A stretch of 64,000 nucleotides of DNA from Campanula takesimana (Eukaryota > Streptophyta > Magnoliopsida > Asterales > Campanulaceae): the NCBI GenBank assembly GCA_026119855.1, contig JAOWBW010000144.1, positions 579,350 through 643,349 of the forward strand, read 5' to 3'. The notes under the pieces are model-generated. The model made no database searches, was not told where the DNA came from, and saw only the letters and a list, made by a program, of their open reading frames with translations. Shown here piece by piece: positions 30,458 through 41,801 of this stretch (the stretch's first letter is position 1; every line of letters starts with the position of its first letter). Made by a program: the position numbers and the translations under genes.

Positions 30458-32736
30458 GAAAAGGATTTCAAAATATCATGGCAAAGGTATTATTGTACTC
30501 TGATCAGATCAAAGTGATGAATATTTGAGCCTTGGAATTTATGAGAATTCTGCAGAAAGTCCGTAGAATAAGAAAACAGAATCTGGGAACAACCACCGTA
30601 CGGCTACAATTTAGGCGCATGCCTAGTATTGAGCCGTACGGCTCCTGTTTACAGAAGTTTACAGATTGTCTGTAAAATGTAGTTTTTCGCCTCATGATAA
30701 GTCAAATTGATATTTAATTAACCCTCTGGATTATGTGCTGGAAACAACTACGCTTACACTAAATTGAGTTTCATCTAAGGTGGTTCAACTGATGCCATAT
30801 GAGATATAGAATGAAAGAAAACTTGGTTTGTCTTTCATAAAAATTTGTGATGTGATGCTTTTGAGAAAAGTGTTGTCTGGGACAAAATCACACCTAAATC
30901 TTATAAATGTAATTTAATGGGATATCTCAAAGATGTTATTTTTTCACCCTTTAAAGAGTACAAATCGTTTGTTACTCTAAATATCACTTTCTAGATAAAT
31001 CGTTTATCTCTAAAGAGTTAGTGGGAGTAAAATGTATCTCAAAAAGTTCGAGACCCATAAAATGACATAGAACCTAAGATGGAAGTTGAACAAATATTCA
31101 CAAGGAGTTGTGGAAATTCGTTCAAGTATACACAAGAAATTGGCATACATGATAGGATACTATCTATAACAAGAAATATTGATTTCTCGTAATAGAAAGT
31201 AATTGGGAAGATATAATTGCGAATGCTTGACCTATTACCTATCAAGATGCAAAGTCCGCTCCGGATTTAGATAAATGACTTTGAGTCATAAAATCTAAAA
31301 GTGCAATTCATGTATCATAATCAAGTTTCGAACTTGATTGTTCTACCCTAAGGCTTAAAACCATTGGATAGAAAATGAGTTTTCTAGGAGAAAACCGACA
31401 TGGATCGCAAGGTGGATATTGATAAAGCACGACTAATTGAGTAAAGTTAATTCATAATGTCGATTATAATGAAACTTTATCACCTGTAGTCATGCTTAAT
31501 GTTATTAGAATTCTAATTGTCGTGACTTCATATTTTGAATATGTAATATGACAAATGGATGTCAAAACTATATTCCTTAACAGGAAATTACATTAGGATG
31601 TGTTTGATACAACCTAAAAGTTTTGATTGATCCATAAGATTCTAATAAAATATGCAAGTTGCAGAAATTCATGAGATGGATTGAAGCAAACTACTTGGAG
31701 TAAAATTTCATTTTGATGTAGTATTCAAAGAGTTTGAATTCATCAAAGATGAGACTTGTGATTACAATAAATTTATGGGGAGCATAATATTATTCCTAGT
31801 CATATATATGTTGTTAACATATAATTCATTCTGAAAGAGTTTCTAAATGAAAGACTTGGATAAAAGCCACCTATATCATTGCAATTTAGATTTATAGAGA
31901 TAAATCTAAAACGTTGTTTGGTTAAAGTCAAAGTACTAGTAAAGACAAGATAGTGAAAAGTTCACTATGCAAGACTCTTGGAGAGATTACTTGTGAAAGT
32001 CTAATGGCATTAATCTTTGCAAGATTTAGTCTTACTGGAAGACTAATGAGCAAGAGTACATGATTAGGATTCCATATGCTTCGGCAATTAGATCTATTAT
32101 GTAAGCCATGTAAATGTACTACCAGATGTCTTATATACTTAGAGTATGATGAGATAATACCAATCGGATCCTAGTGAAAGTCACTAGTTAAGAAACACTC
32201 TTATGTTCTTTAAAAGGAACTAAAGGATGCGTTCTTGATCTTTGATAGAATGAAAGATGATCCTGTAATAGTTAGATAGATGCATTCTTACAAACCAACA
32301 AAGATAAATATTGCAGTATAAAATACATGTTTACGTCTAATAATGGTGTTAGAAGAGTTCTAAATGGACCATTACTATTCTACAAAAGGGTTGAGTGTCT
32401 AGTGGCATGAGATGCAACTAGAAAATGTTAAGATTAAGATTCTAATTAGTAAACTAGAAATCATTTCTAGTGTCACTAATTTAATGTACCTTCATTGTGT
32501 CAATAATCGTTATTACACAAGTCAAGGGACTAATATCTTATCTAAACATATACTCAGACGTTTCTATCTTACTCGAGAAATCGTCAAAGATGGGAGATGT
32601 CAAAATATGCAAAATACCTTATAATAACAACAAGGATAACATCATACATAAACTCGTTTGCAATTATGATAGAGATCATAACAAAGCTCAATGGGTATTG
32701 GATACACTTTGATTGGGCCTAGTGCAAGTGGGAGAT
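30458..32736 (+). pseudogene. Copia A integrase, RT and RNase H, heavily decayed
   Basis: Resumes after element E and follows Copia 2 from about 50165 to 52478: (C/T)GATCAGATC(A/G)A in the integrase core, ATGGCAAATGGATGTCAAAAC-like sequence in RT near 31550, and the RNase H end near 32250-32700. No frame survives. It ends in the polypurine tract AAGTGGGAGAT before the LTR. Around 30555-30690 the integrase segment is replaced by sequence containing two CpG dyads. Confidence 0.8.
30591..30644 (+). promoter_or_regulatory. CpG dyads inside the Copia A integrase region
   Basis: CCACCGTACGGCT at 30593-30605, TAGGC-GCAT-GCCTA at 30612-30625 and the perfect palindrome GAGCCGTACGGCTC at 30631-30644. 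Same type as the dyads of the Copia A LTR. Copia 2 has ordinary coding sequence here. Confidence 0.6.
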
Positions 32737-34126
32737 TGTTGGGTATTATGTCCTAGGCCTTTGAGAAAGGCCTATGCGTTATATCATAGCTTCGTTGTTA
32801 TAGAGATAACAAACCCGATTATTATATCTTTTGCATGTTTATTATAATGATCATTGTCCCTAGCACTTATGAAGGGATAGCATGAGTTTAATGGATAATT
32901 ATATGATGATTATAGCGCATAGGATGCGGATTAAACTTGTGGGTACATGTTGGAGAACAAGTACTGGATAGACCCGTTATGAGATTTATGTCATGGTCAA
33001 ATGTCATAGTTGAATCTCATAATAGTTATATCATTTATCCTTAGACCTGAGATTATCATGGTCTTCCACATGATGAACATTATGTTTGACGTACTCAAAC
33101 GCTACCCCTAACCGGGAAGTTATAAAGGCTACGATTGGCATAATCGAATTCTTGTAGGGAAGAATGATAAGTCAAAATGATATTTGTCCCTCTCTCAAGA
33201 GAGATATCTGCTTGGTCACTCGATGACTGAGATTGATAATAGTGTACGGCCGTACCCAAATGAATTGAAGTGTTTAATGTTATTTGCTCATATCAACCTA
33301 CTCGAGATCGAGAAAGCATTGGACAACATAAGTTGACATGCACCATGACTTATGTTCAATATGATATCGTGTGACAAAGGGATTGTGATATGTTCTATAA
33401 GGTTACTTTGGACTTTCAAAGTTATACTAATTGGGTAGTCATAATGGCTTGCTAGAGTTCGCTTATGACTTATGGGTTCGGACTGGTTCAGACTCGTTGC
33501 CAACATAGTATAATCCTATTGGGTCACACACAATAGAGCGGATCGTTAAAAGGCTGAAAATCGGGGAATTCTGGACATCCCACCGTACGGCTCAAAGCAT
33601 GGCGTACGGCTCTGGTGGAGCCGTACAGTTGCCCTCCCCGTAACAGTCCAGTTTATTCAGTTTTCTGGACAGAAAAGGAATCCCGATCCCAAACGGAATT
33701 AGGTCAAACCCTTATATATGATATACAGTCGGGTTTGATAGCCTCTAATGGTGATTTTGGAAATCATAAACAATTGTTTTAGAAATAATAAATTATAGAG
33801 AGGTATGATTATTTACTTTGAGATTCATGATCATCAAAATACAATAATCAATGAAGCAAGATAATTCCTACGAAGAAATCGTTTCTTCGTCAAGCCTTGG
33901 ATCTAGCAATCCAAATCAAGAAAGTGTTCTTGATATCCGTTCGACGTGTGGATACCGATGGAAGGTGTATCATTTAGCACCTTAAAGTCCGTGTTCATGG
34001 ATGTTATCTTCAAGGGTTAGTTTCTTTCATCTTGTATTTGATTTAATCAACATGCACGGATCCGGGCTCTTGGGTGTTTGATTTATATGTTTAATTCTGC
34101 TGCGCATGATGTATCAAAACCCAACA
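32737..34126 (+). repeat. Copia A 3' LTR
   Basis: 1390 bp from TGTTGGGTATT to AAACCCAACA. Segments align with the Copia 2 LTR (ACTCAAACGCTACC, AACCGGGAAGTTATAAAG), so the families are related. The right flank is the Tat2 PMD gene; the partner LTR is outside the window. Confidence 0.88.
33581..33628 (+). promoter_or_regulatory. Dyad array in Copia A LTR (GCCGTACGGC type)
   Basis: CACCGTACGGCTC, GGCGTACGGCTC and GGAGCCGTACAG, 85-130 bp upstream of a TATA-like CTTATATATGATATA (33711-33725). The 14-mer CCACCGTACGGCTC also occurs, reversed, in the unrelated Tat2 LTR. Confidence 0.68.
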
Positions 34127-35493
34127 CGGGTATTGTGTATGTTTGGGTAGCCTTAGGAGGCAGTATGAGGGGATGTTGGCCGATCTGGAGGCCGGTGGAA
34201 GTGATGTGGAGGTGACAGCTAGGGTCTTTATCTGGTATGGACTATCACAGACCATTTTTGCTAACGCCGGCACTACGGCGATGATTCCACTGCTTGGATT
34301 CCTGGTGGATTTGGATGCAGTGAGAGGTATTGCTTGAGGATCTGCTGGCTTGGCAGAGCTGTATCGTTCCCTAGACCAGAGCTGTCGGTCTCAGTTGGCG
34401 TCAGTTGACTTCTTACATTTTGCCTTGGAGGTATGATCCGTTTCTTGTCTATTTCTGATTTCAGATTTATCTGTCCTTATAGATTAATTCAGTTCCACGA
34501 TTTCTCTTGCAGTGTTGGGCTTATGAGATCCTTGCTCTGAGCCGATTCGGGACGACTAGTGCTCGGTCGACTTTCCCAGATATGTGTCGATGGGTACCGA
34601 GCTGCAGGAGTAGGGGAGACGATACCTTATGGCATTACATATATGCGCAGCTGAAGACTATTTTGGTGGGACCTCAGTCGAGAGATATTGTCTTTTATCC
34701 ATGGGTGGAGCTAGACGTCGAGTTGGTTGCTGCAGGGGCTATTGGGGTGACAGGTCAGAGGCGGCTTCTGGTTGGCCTTAGTGGGGATGCCCTTTATTTG
34801 GGTGAGAGAGTACGGGCCCAGGATGGTGTGGGGAGTGCTTACAGGGTTCCAGTGGATCCCCCGTATTATATGACTGATCATGCGTCACTGCATGACCGGG
34901 AGAGATTGACGGCGGGTTTAGATGCTGGACAGTTCATTGTAGAGGGGGCCTCGTATGATGATTTTGCTAGGGCACGCCTTGGGAGGCCGCATGCCGTGCT
35001 TGAGGAGAGACTGCGGGAGATTGGACAGAGGCGTGTGGAGCCAGCAGTGCTAGGTCCGGTGGGTCCTTTATTCGACAGGGTTTTTGGAGCTCCACTATAT
35101 GACTATACCGATGACAGTGGTAACCCTCAGTGGGTTCAGTATGAGGAGAGCGAGTCAGCTCCAGAGTTTTAGATGCCTGCGGGCCTTGCCGGTCTACGTA
35201 CCTTTACCCTTTCTTTTACCTCACTTTTGTCTTCAGTCCTTTTCGTTTGGGCTTAATCTTGTTACGCTTGTGTTGTTCTTTTTGCTTAGGTGACTCCTCG
35301 GACATACGAGGCCATGAAACACCGTGAGGTCGGCCTACGGTCTGTGATTCAGAGCTTGCACAAGAAGTTGGCGAAGAGTCTTCGCAAGGTGGCGGAGTGT
35401 GGCGGTTCTCTCCCTTCTAGTGACGATGATGGTGCTCCAGGTGGACGTCCTCGGAAGAGGACTCGAGGCGATGCTAGTGGATCAGCTTTTTAG
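34127..35493 (+). pseudogene. Tat2 antisense PMD gene, 3' part (exons 2-4)
   Basis: Copia A cuts the gene. Exon 2 ends at 34430 (FLHFALE); the intron at 34431-34512 has GTATGA...TTGCAG; exon 3 runs from 34513 (CWAYEI) with a stop at 35170-35172; exon 4 starts at 35290 after TTGCTTAG and ends at 35493, Lys/Arg-rich. Residues around DVEVTARVFIWYGLSQTIF and SAGLAELYRSLDQSC match Tat1 PMD gene 2, and both intron positions agree. A TGA replaces Trp at about 34336. In Tat2 orientation the gene is antisense, as in Tat1. Role unknown; PMD proteins of the host act in transposon silencing. Confidence 0.78.
34431..34512 (+). other. Intron in Tat2 PMD gene, position shared with Tat1
   Basis: 82 bp, GT-AG, T-rich toward the acceptor, phase 0 after GAG. 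Tat1 intron 2 (13239-13153) interrupts the homologous codon pair. Confidence 0.75.
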
Positions 35494-36868
35494 TTTCTGC
35501 ATTTTGTTAGCGTAGAGCACAGACAGTAGAATATTATATATTTATGGATGACTGTATAAACATTTCTATTATTTGTCTGCATGTAATAGGTAGCAGTGGT
35601 ATGTAATACGTAGAGTAACAAGTAGATAACAAGTAAGTAGCATGTATGCATACAATGCAGTCCTAGTTAAGCTTATGATTACTTTGTATCTGGTGCTATT
35701 TGTCCTTACGCAGGTTTAGGATCAGCCGGCTTGGGTGGATTGGGCCATAAACAGGTGGACCCTTTCAAAATTGTTCTAATTTTCCTAAAGGTAATTTTTA
35801 GGGCTTTTGACCTATGGGATAGGGGATACAGGACCCAAGAGTAGCCTAAGGTGTAGGATAAATGGTGTAGGACCAAGTCGGTTAGGACATCGCAGAGATG
35901 AGACAAAATACATTTTGTAAATTAGTGGAGACCGAGCGTTGCGTTTTACAAATGATGTGTCATGATAGAATACCCTTTTGGAAATGTAATGACTTTATAA
36001 AAATGCCTTATAATTAATTATAGCCTAATTAATTTAAGTATTCGTTCTTCGTCGGGTTTGTTGATCAGGGTAACCCTTCGGGTGAGTAAGATCTCATCGG
36101 GTTGCCGGTGATTTTTGAGTAGTCAGGCAGTTGACCTAACTTGGCTTGGAGAAGCCCCAGTTTGAATGTGGTACTTATGAGAGGTGAACCACTTCGAACA
36201 TTGATGAGGAGATATCTTGTTGGAACATTGGCCGTCGGTTCGGTTCAGTAAGGGTAGCCCTAGTTTGGTGAGGGCACAAGGTGGGGGACTCTACCTCCTT
36301 TTAGACGCACCCTATTTTTTCTCTAGACCGCCCTTGCGGGTTTTCAATCTAGGTGGGAATATTCTTTTAGCACCATTTTTTTTTCTTCAGTCGACTCGAA
36401 ATAAAATAAAAAGACAGAATTGTACGGACGACTTGCAGGAGCCTTTTTGTTATGGTGAGAGAAGAGAGAGAGAGAACAAGAGAGGGAGTTCTCGCATTTA
36501 GACTTTACAGGAAATATGTGTATAGAAGGAAGGAAGCCCCTGCTTGACAGAAAGTAAGTGTTTAGCTCTTTCCTAGATTGTAGGACCGAAGACTTGTCGA
36601 GACATTTGAAAATTATTTTATTCAGAACTGTATTTTGATTGCTCGAGAATGGACCTCGTTGATTAGTTATGTATCTTATGATTATGTTTTTAGACAAGTA
36701 CTCTCGAAATAATAAATGCCTTGATTAATCGAGAAAGAGAATAGAAATTATAGTGTATGGGGAAGCAAGAAAAGAATGAAAGTTGGCTCGAAGTGGGTTG
36801 TATATATTTTGTGGACCGGACCAGGAGGTTGCCAATGTTCCTCTCTGTGTGAGAGGCTCAGGTCCGCG
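35494..36868 (-). other. Tat2 3' region with GNRA hairpin and half of a CTACG hairpin
   Basis: No ORF of note. Read on the minus strand it holds a GNRA hairpin (36352-36323; CTAGATTG/CGGTCTAG around CCC-GCAA-GGG) and the right part of the CTACG hairpin (36868-36831; inner stem CCTCTC/GAGAGG). A solo LTR splits the latter. Confidence 0.65.
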
Positions 36869-38387
36869 TGTTGGGTTTCCAAGTAACACGCGCAGCGGAA
36901 TTTAGCAATTAAAATTTTAAGAAACCCAAACCCATGGATCCGTTCATATGATTAAATCAAATACAACAAGATGAATAGAAGAATAACTAACCCTTGATGG
37001 CTATGAATTTTCTCTTGATCTTTGGTGGAGAAACTTGAAGACTTGATCACGATCACAAAGCTTGAACACGAACTTTGAAGATGATGATTTTCACCCTCTA
37101 GCGGTATCCACACTTCGAACGAATATCAAAGGAGCTTCTTTTATCTTGGTTGCTAGACCAATAATTGTAAAACACGCTTTTACAATTTAATAAAGAACTA
37201 TATGGAATTTATTTTGTGAATTATTTTGTTCCTCAATCAATGATATCTTAGAACAAAATAAAATCTCTCTCAAACTCTTTGAGACTCACAAAAGCACTTG
37301 TTAATATGGTCTGGCCGAATTGGTGTTTTTATACACAATTAAGACCTATTCCAAATAGGTAACTTGTGTCAAAAACCATTCCTAATCGAATTAGGAAATT
37401 TCAAACCGGCATACCGGGCGCCCGCCTGGTCCTACCCAGGCGCCCGCTTGTTTGGGCAGAAAGTCCAATTCTTCTTCCGGCTTGTTCAGGCGCCCGCCTG
37501 GTTCAAGCCAGGCGCCCGCTTGGTTGACCAGGAGGCCCAGAACTTTCCAGAAATTCCTTGGAGGTCCTCCGACCCTAAATACCAATATAGTCCTCTTATT
37601 TAAGATTCGTTCTATTGTGTGTGACCCTCTAGGATTATACTAAGTTGGCAATGGGCTCAAACATGATCCCATAAGATATGATTAGGTTCTAGCAAACCGT
37701 CATACCTACCCAAATAGTATAACTAGATACAAGTTCGCATTCCTTTAGAATATGTCACAATCCCTTTGTCCACGATGTCATTGAACACAAGTCATGGTCA
37801 AAGAGTCAACTTGTTTCGTTCAATACTTTCTCGATTCCGAATATGTTGATAATCCAAATGACATTGATCCAATCAATTCATTTGAGTCCGGCCGAACATT
37901 TCATCAACATCATTCCTACGAGAGGCCCAAGCTTGACATCTCTCCGTGGAGGGACAAATCCATTTAGCTTATTATTCTTCCCAACGGGAATCCGATTATG
38001 CCAATCATACCCTTTATAACTACCGTGTTAAGGTAGCGTTTGAATATGTCAAACACAATGTTCATCAAGTGGAAGACTATAATAACTTCATGTCTAAGGA
38101 TTCAAATGACATAACTAATATGAGATATATGTATGACATAGACCATGACATAAACCTCATACAGCGGGTCATGTCCAGTACCTTGTTCCAAACAAGTACC
38201 CATAAATCTAACATGATCATCCCATGATCATTTAGCCTTTATACTAGTGCTTAATAAGTACTAGGGACGGGGATTATTATAAGTAAACATGAACAACAAT
38301 AATAATCAAAACATCTCTTTATTGATATGAAATAAATGATAACAATTACAACGTTTATTAAACATGCCTAGGGCACCACTACCAACA
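36869..38387 (-). repeat. Solo Copia LTR 1, target duplication CCGCG
   Basis: 1519 bp, TGTTGGGTTTCC to CCACTACCAACA in plus orientation, flanked by CCGCG at 36864-36868 and 38388-38392. Same family as Copia 2. No internal sequence, so LTR-LTR recombination removed it. The insertion lies exactly in the outer stem of a CTACG hairpin. Confidence 0.95.
37413..37522 (-). promoter_or_regulatory. Dyad array in solo LTR 1 (CAGGCG-CC-CGCCTG type)
   Basis: Four copies at about 37413-37430, 37436-37450, 37487-37500 (perfect arms) and 37508-37522, 77-190 bp upstream of a TATA box GTGTATAAAAAC (37336-37325, minus strand). Neighbouring sequence aligns with solo LTR 2, which has a different dyad here. Confidence 0.68.
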
Positions 38388-38392
38388 CCGCG

Positions 38393-38740
38393 TAGTTCGA
38401 AGGTGATCCGGTTGATGATGATACCGGGCTTGAATAGTGGTCTCTCCATTGTTGCTTTGGACTGCTTCGTTCTGCTGCCGTCGAATTGAATTGAACTCCT
38501 TTGAAAAGGAAGAAAAATAGAAAATAAGAAGTGAAAAGAAAGTAGGACTTTTAGTTTTCTATGATGATAGCTCCTTCTATTTTTCTTTGCTTTGATTTAT
38601 TATTATATTTTTTTTTGTGCACACCCTTATTTTTGCCTAGGCCGCCCTTGCGGGTTTTCAACCTAGCGGGCTTCTTTTTTTCTGCTTTTGCTCTAATTTT
38701 TGCCTAAGCCGCCCGTTGTGGGTTTTGAACTAGCGAGCCC

Positions 38741-38786
<46 letters not shown>

Positions 38787-39029
38787 GAAACGTTGGGCGA
38801 GATGAGCCCTTAGTTCGCCGCTTTCGCCTTTGGGAGGTAGAACTCGTGGAGGGGGTTTGGATAGCCCCTTGCATTTCTTTGACATCGTCGTGGGGAGACG
38901 GACAGCCCCAGTGTGCCGTCATGTTGTAGTTGTGATGGTAGCGAACAGCTTTTGTGATTACGCGGACGCTTGCAGTCGTTATCTTCTTCATGGGAAGGTG
39001 GAGATGTATGTGGGGAGTATTTAGTGAGT
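38393..39029 (-). other. Tat2 post-pol region with two GNRA hairpins and (TA)n
   Basis: On the minus strand: (TA)n at 38782-38744, a degenerate hairpin at 38733-38704 (loop ACAAC, one stem base lost), then a good one at 38666-38637 (CTAGGTTG/CGGCCTAG, CCC-GCAA-GGG). The order tract then hairpins is as in Tat1 and Athila. 38783-39029 shows no gene. Confidence 0.65.
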
Positions 39030-39465
39030 GAACACAATGGGTGTACACGAGGAGAGTATATATGGAGAGTGTACATAGTGGGTGTACACGAGGGGGGTAT
39101 ATACGGAGAGTGCATATAGTGGGTGTACACGAGGGGTGTATATATGGAGGATGCACACAGTGGGTGTACACGAGGGGTGTATATATGGTGGATGCACACA
39201 ATGGGTGTACAAGAGGGGTGTATATATAGGGTGTACACAGTGGGTGTATATGAAGGGTGTACATAGTGGGTGTACACGAGGGGTGTATATATGGAGGATG
39301 CACACAGTGGGTGTACACGAGAGGTGTATATATAAGGTGTACACAGTGGGTGTACACGAGGGGTGTATATATAGGGTGTACACAGTGGGTGTACATGAGG
39401 GGTGTATATATAGAGGATGCACACAGTGGGTGTACACGAGGGGTGTATATATAGGGTGTACACAG
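39030..39465. repeat. Minisatellite of 39-41-bp units in Tat2
   Basis: About eleven units around GGGTGTACACGAGGGGTGTA followed by TATATAGGGTGTACACAGT or a variant with GAGGATGCACACAGT. It resumes at 40956-41015 beyond solo LTR 2. Unit lengths are mostly multiples of three, so several frames on both strands stay open. Confidence 0.92.
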
Positions 39466-40955
39466 TGTTGGGTTTCGATGTAACATGCGCAGCGGAATTT
39501 AGCATTTAAAATTTTGAAACCCAAAGCCCATAGATCCATTCATATGATTAAATCAAATACTTGCAATATGAATACTAGAAAAAACTAACCCTTGATGACT
39601 TTGAATTTTGGCTTTGTTCTTTGGTGGAGATTTGAAGCTTGATCACAATGAAAGTAAGAACACAAACTTTGAAGATGATGAGCTTCACCCTCTAGCGGTA
39701 TCCACACCACGAACGAATATCAAGAACACTTGATCTTGGTTGCTAGACCAAATTGTGAAACACGTTTTCACAATCAATATGACTATATGGAATTTTTATT
39801 CGTGTATTATTTTGTTCTTCAATCAAAGGATGTCTTGGAACAAAATAATCTCTCTCAAACTCTTTGGAGACTCACAAAAACATTGGTGAAGAGTGTTGGC
39901 CGAATTTGGTCTTTTATACACAAGTAGGACCTATTCCAAATAGAAAACTTGTGTCAAAAATCGTCCAAAATTCGTTTCCTAATCAAATTAGGAATCTGCC
40001 ACTCGACAGTACTGTGCGGCCACCCAGAATCCATTGTGCGGTCGCACAACTATCTGAAAGAAACTGGTACAAAATTTGAGCTAAGTGTGCGGCCGCCCAG
40101 TCCATACTGTGCGGTCGCCCACTTCCCCAGATTTCCAGAATTTCCAAAATTCCAATATAGTACTTTTAAAGATTCGTTCTCTTGTGTGTGACCCTCTAGG
40201 ATTATACTAAGTTGGCAATGGGTTCAAATATGAAACCATAAGATATGATTAGGTTCTAGCAAACCGTCATACCTACCCAAATAGTATAACTAGATACAAG
40301 TTCGCATTCCTTTAGAACATGTCACAATCCCTTTGTCCACGATGTCATTGAACACAAGTCATGGTCAAACAGTCAACATGTTTTGTTCAATACTTTCTCG
40401 ATTCCGAATATGTTGATAATCTAAATGACATTGATCCAATCAATTCATTTGAGTCCGGCCAAACATTTCATCAACATTATTCCTACGAGAGGCCCAAGCT
40501 TGACATCTCTCCGAAGAGGGACAAATCCATTTAGCTTATTATTCTTCCCTACGTGAATCCGATTATGCCAATTATACCCTTTATAACTACCGTGTTAAGG
40601 CAGCGTTTAAATATGTCAAACATAATATTCATCAAGTGGAAGACTATAATAACTTCATGTCTAAGGATTCAAATGACATAACTAATATGAGACATATGTT
40701 CGACATAGACCATGACATAAATCTCATACAGTGGGTCATGTCCAGTACCTTGTTCCAAACAAGTACCCATAAATCTAACATGATCATCCCATGATCATTT
40801 AGCCTTTATACTAGTGCTTAACAAGTACTAGGGATGGAGATTATTATAAGTAAACATGAACAACAATAATAATCAAAACCATTTCTTTATTGATATGAAA
40901 TAAATGATAACAATTACAACGTTTATTAAACGTGCCTAGGGCACCACTACCAACA
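39466..40955 (-). repeat. Solo Copia LTR 2, target duplication CACAG
   Basis: 1490 bp, TGTTGGGTTTCG to CCACTACCAACA, flanked by CACAG at 39461-39465 and 40956-40960, inside the minisatellite. Close to the Copia 2 LTR. Confidence 0.95.
40013..40121 (-). promoter_or_regulatory. Dyad array in solo LTR 2 (TGTGCG-NN-CGCACA type)
   Basis: Perfect TGTGCG-GT-CGCACA at 40035-40048 and related copies at 40013, 40086 and 40108. TATA (TGTATAAAAG, minus strand) near 39912-39921. Confidence 0.68.
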
Positions 40956-41015
40956 CACAGTGGGTGAACACGAGGGGTGTATATATAGGATGTACACAGT
41001 GGGTGTACACGTATA

Positions 41016-41502
41016 AGGGTAGGTATAGAGAGGACATATGGAAAAGAGAAAACAATTTGATTGATCAAAGCGTTTGTTATTTTGAGATTAATTGTTATTT
41101 AATCATGTATAATGGTTTGTGGGTCCATTTACCTTTTAATGAGTCTTCATTAACAAATATATTTAGGATTAATTCGTCATACAAAAAATATAGCAATCAA
41201 TTGTCAATTAAGATTAATACAATTTTCATGGAGTTGATGTACATGCAAGATTATGTCTCAAGTCTAGAGAGAAAAGAAATAAAAACACTTTTATTAAAGA
41301 CTCGAATTAACTAGTCCGAGGTGGACTTTAACAATCTAACTAATGTCCGGAGTGGACTTTCGCTAGTAAAAATAAAAGACTAATGTCCAAGGTGGACTTT
41401 GACTAAAAGACTCTCTAGAACCTATGAAGACTGAAAGACTCTTTTTTTTTTATTATTATTTTTATTTTTTAGAAGGAGGTAGCCCCGGTGTAACTTCTTC
41501 TT
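41016..41502. other. Tat2 segment with three GTCC-N5-GGAC repeats
   Basis: GTCCGAGGTGGACTTT at 41312, GTCCGGAGTGGACTTT near 41346 and GTCCAAGGTGGACTTT near 41386, then a T-rich run. No gene. Where pol would lie in Tat2 there is only this and the minisatellite. Confidence 0.6.
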
Positions 41503-41801
41503 CTATGCCCACTTGTTTCCTTGGCGGGTGATGGCTCCGATATTGATGAGGCTTTGGATCTTTCTCTTCAGATGGAGGCAATTCTCGGTATCATGTCCGA
41601 TGTGTTGGTGATACTTGCAATATTTGGAGGGATCCAAGTTTGATTTCACAAGGAGCGGTTTGTAGTTTAGTATAGGAGACAACTTGCCGGCTTGAACTAG
41701 ACTTTCGAAGAATTTGTCTAATGGCATACCCAAATCATCGAACTCGCTCTCGTCTTTCTTGTCACGGACCATCTTGGAGGGTGGTCTAGGCACTGGTATT
41801 C
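41503..41801 (-). pseudogene. gag: Tat2 gag, C-terminal part with zinc knuckle
   Basis: Minus-strand frame ending at 41503. CKYHQHIGHDTENCLHLKRK is the knuckle of Tat-type Gag, matching CGYHQHSRHTTEECFVLRN in Tat4. Upstream, DDLGMPLDKFFESLVQAGKL is also Tat-like. The frame continues in phase across the chromovirus block into 55692 upward, with TATTC repeated at both junctions. A stop (41505-41503) follows the knuckle and no protease or RT comes after. Confidence 0.8.

Noticed and set aside
38704..39539. Minus-strand ORFs of 172-260 codons and a plus-strand ORF of 133 codons
   Set aside because: All read through the 39-41-bp minisatellite, whose unit length keeps frames open on both strands.
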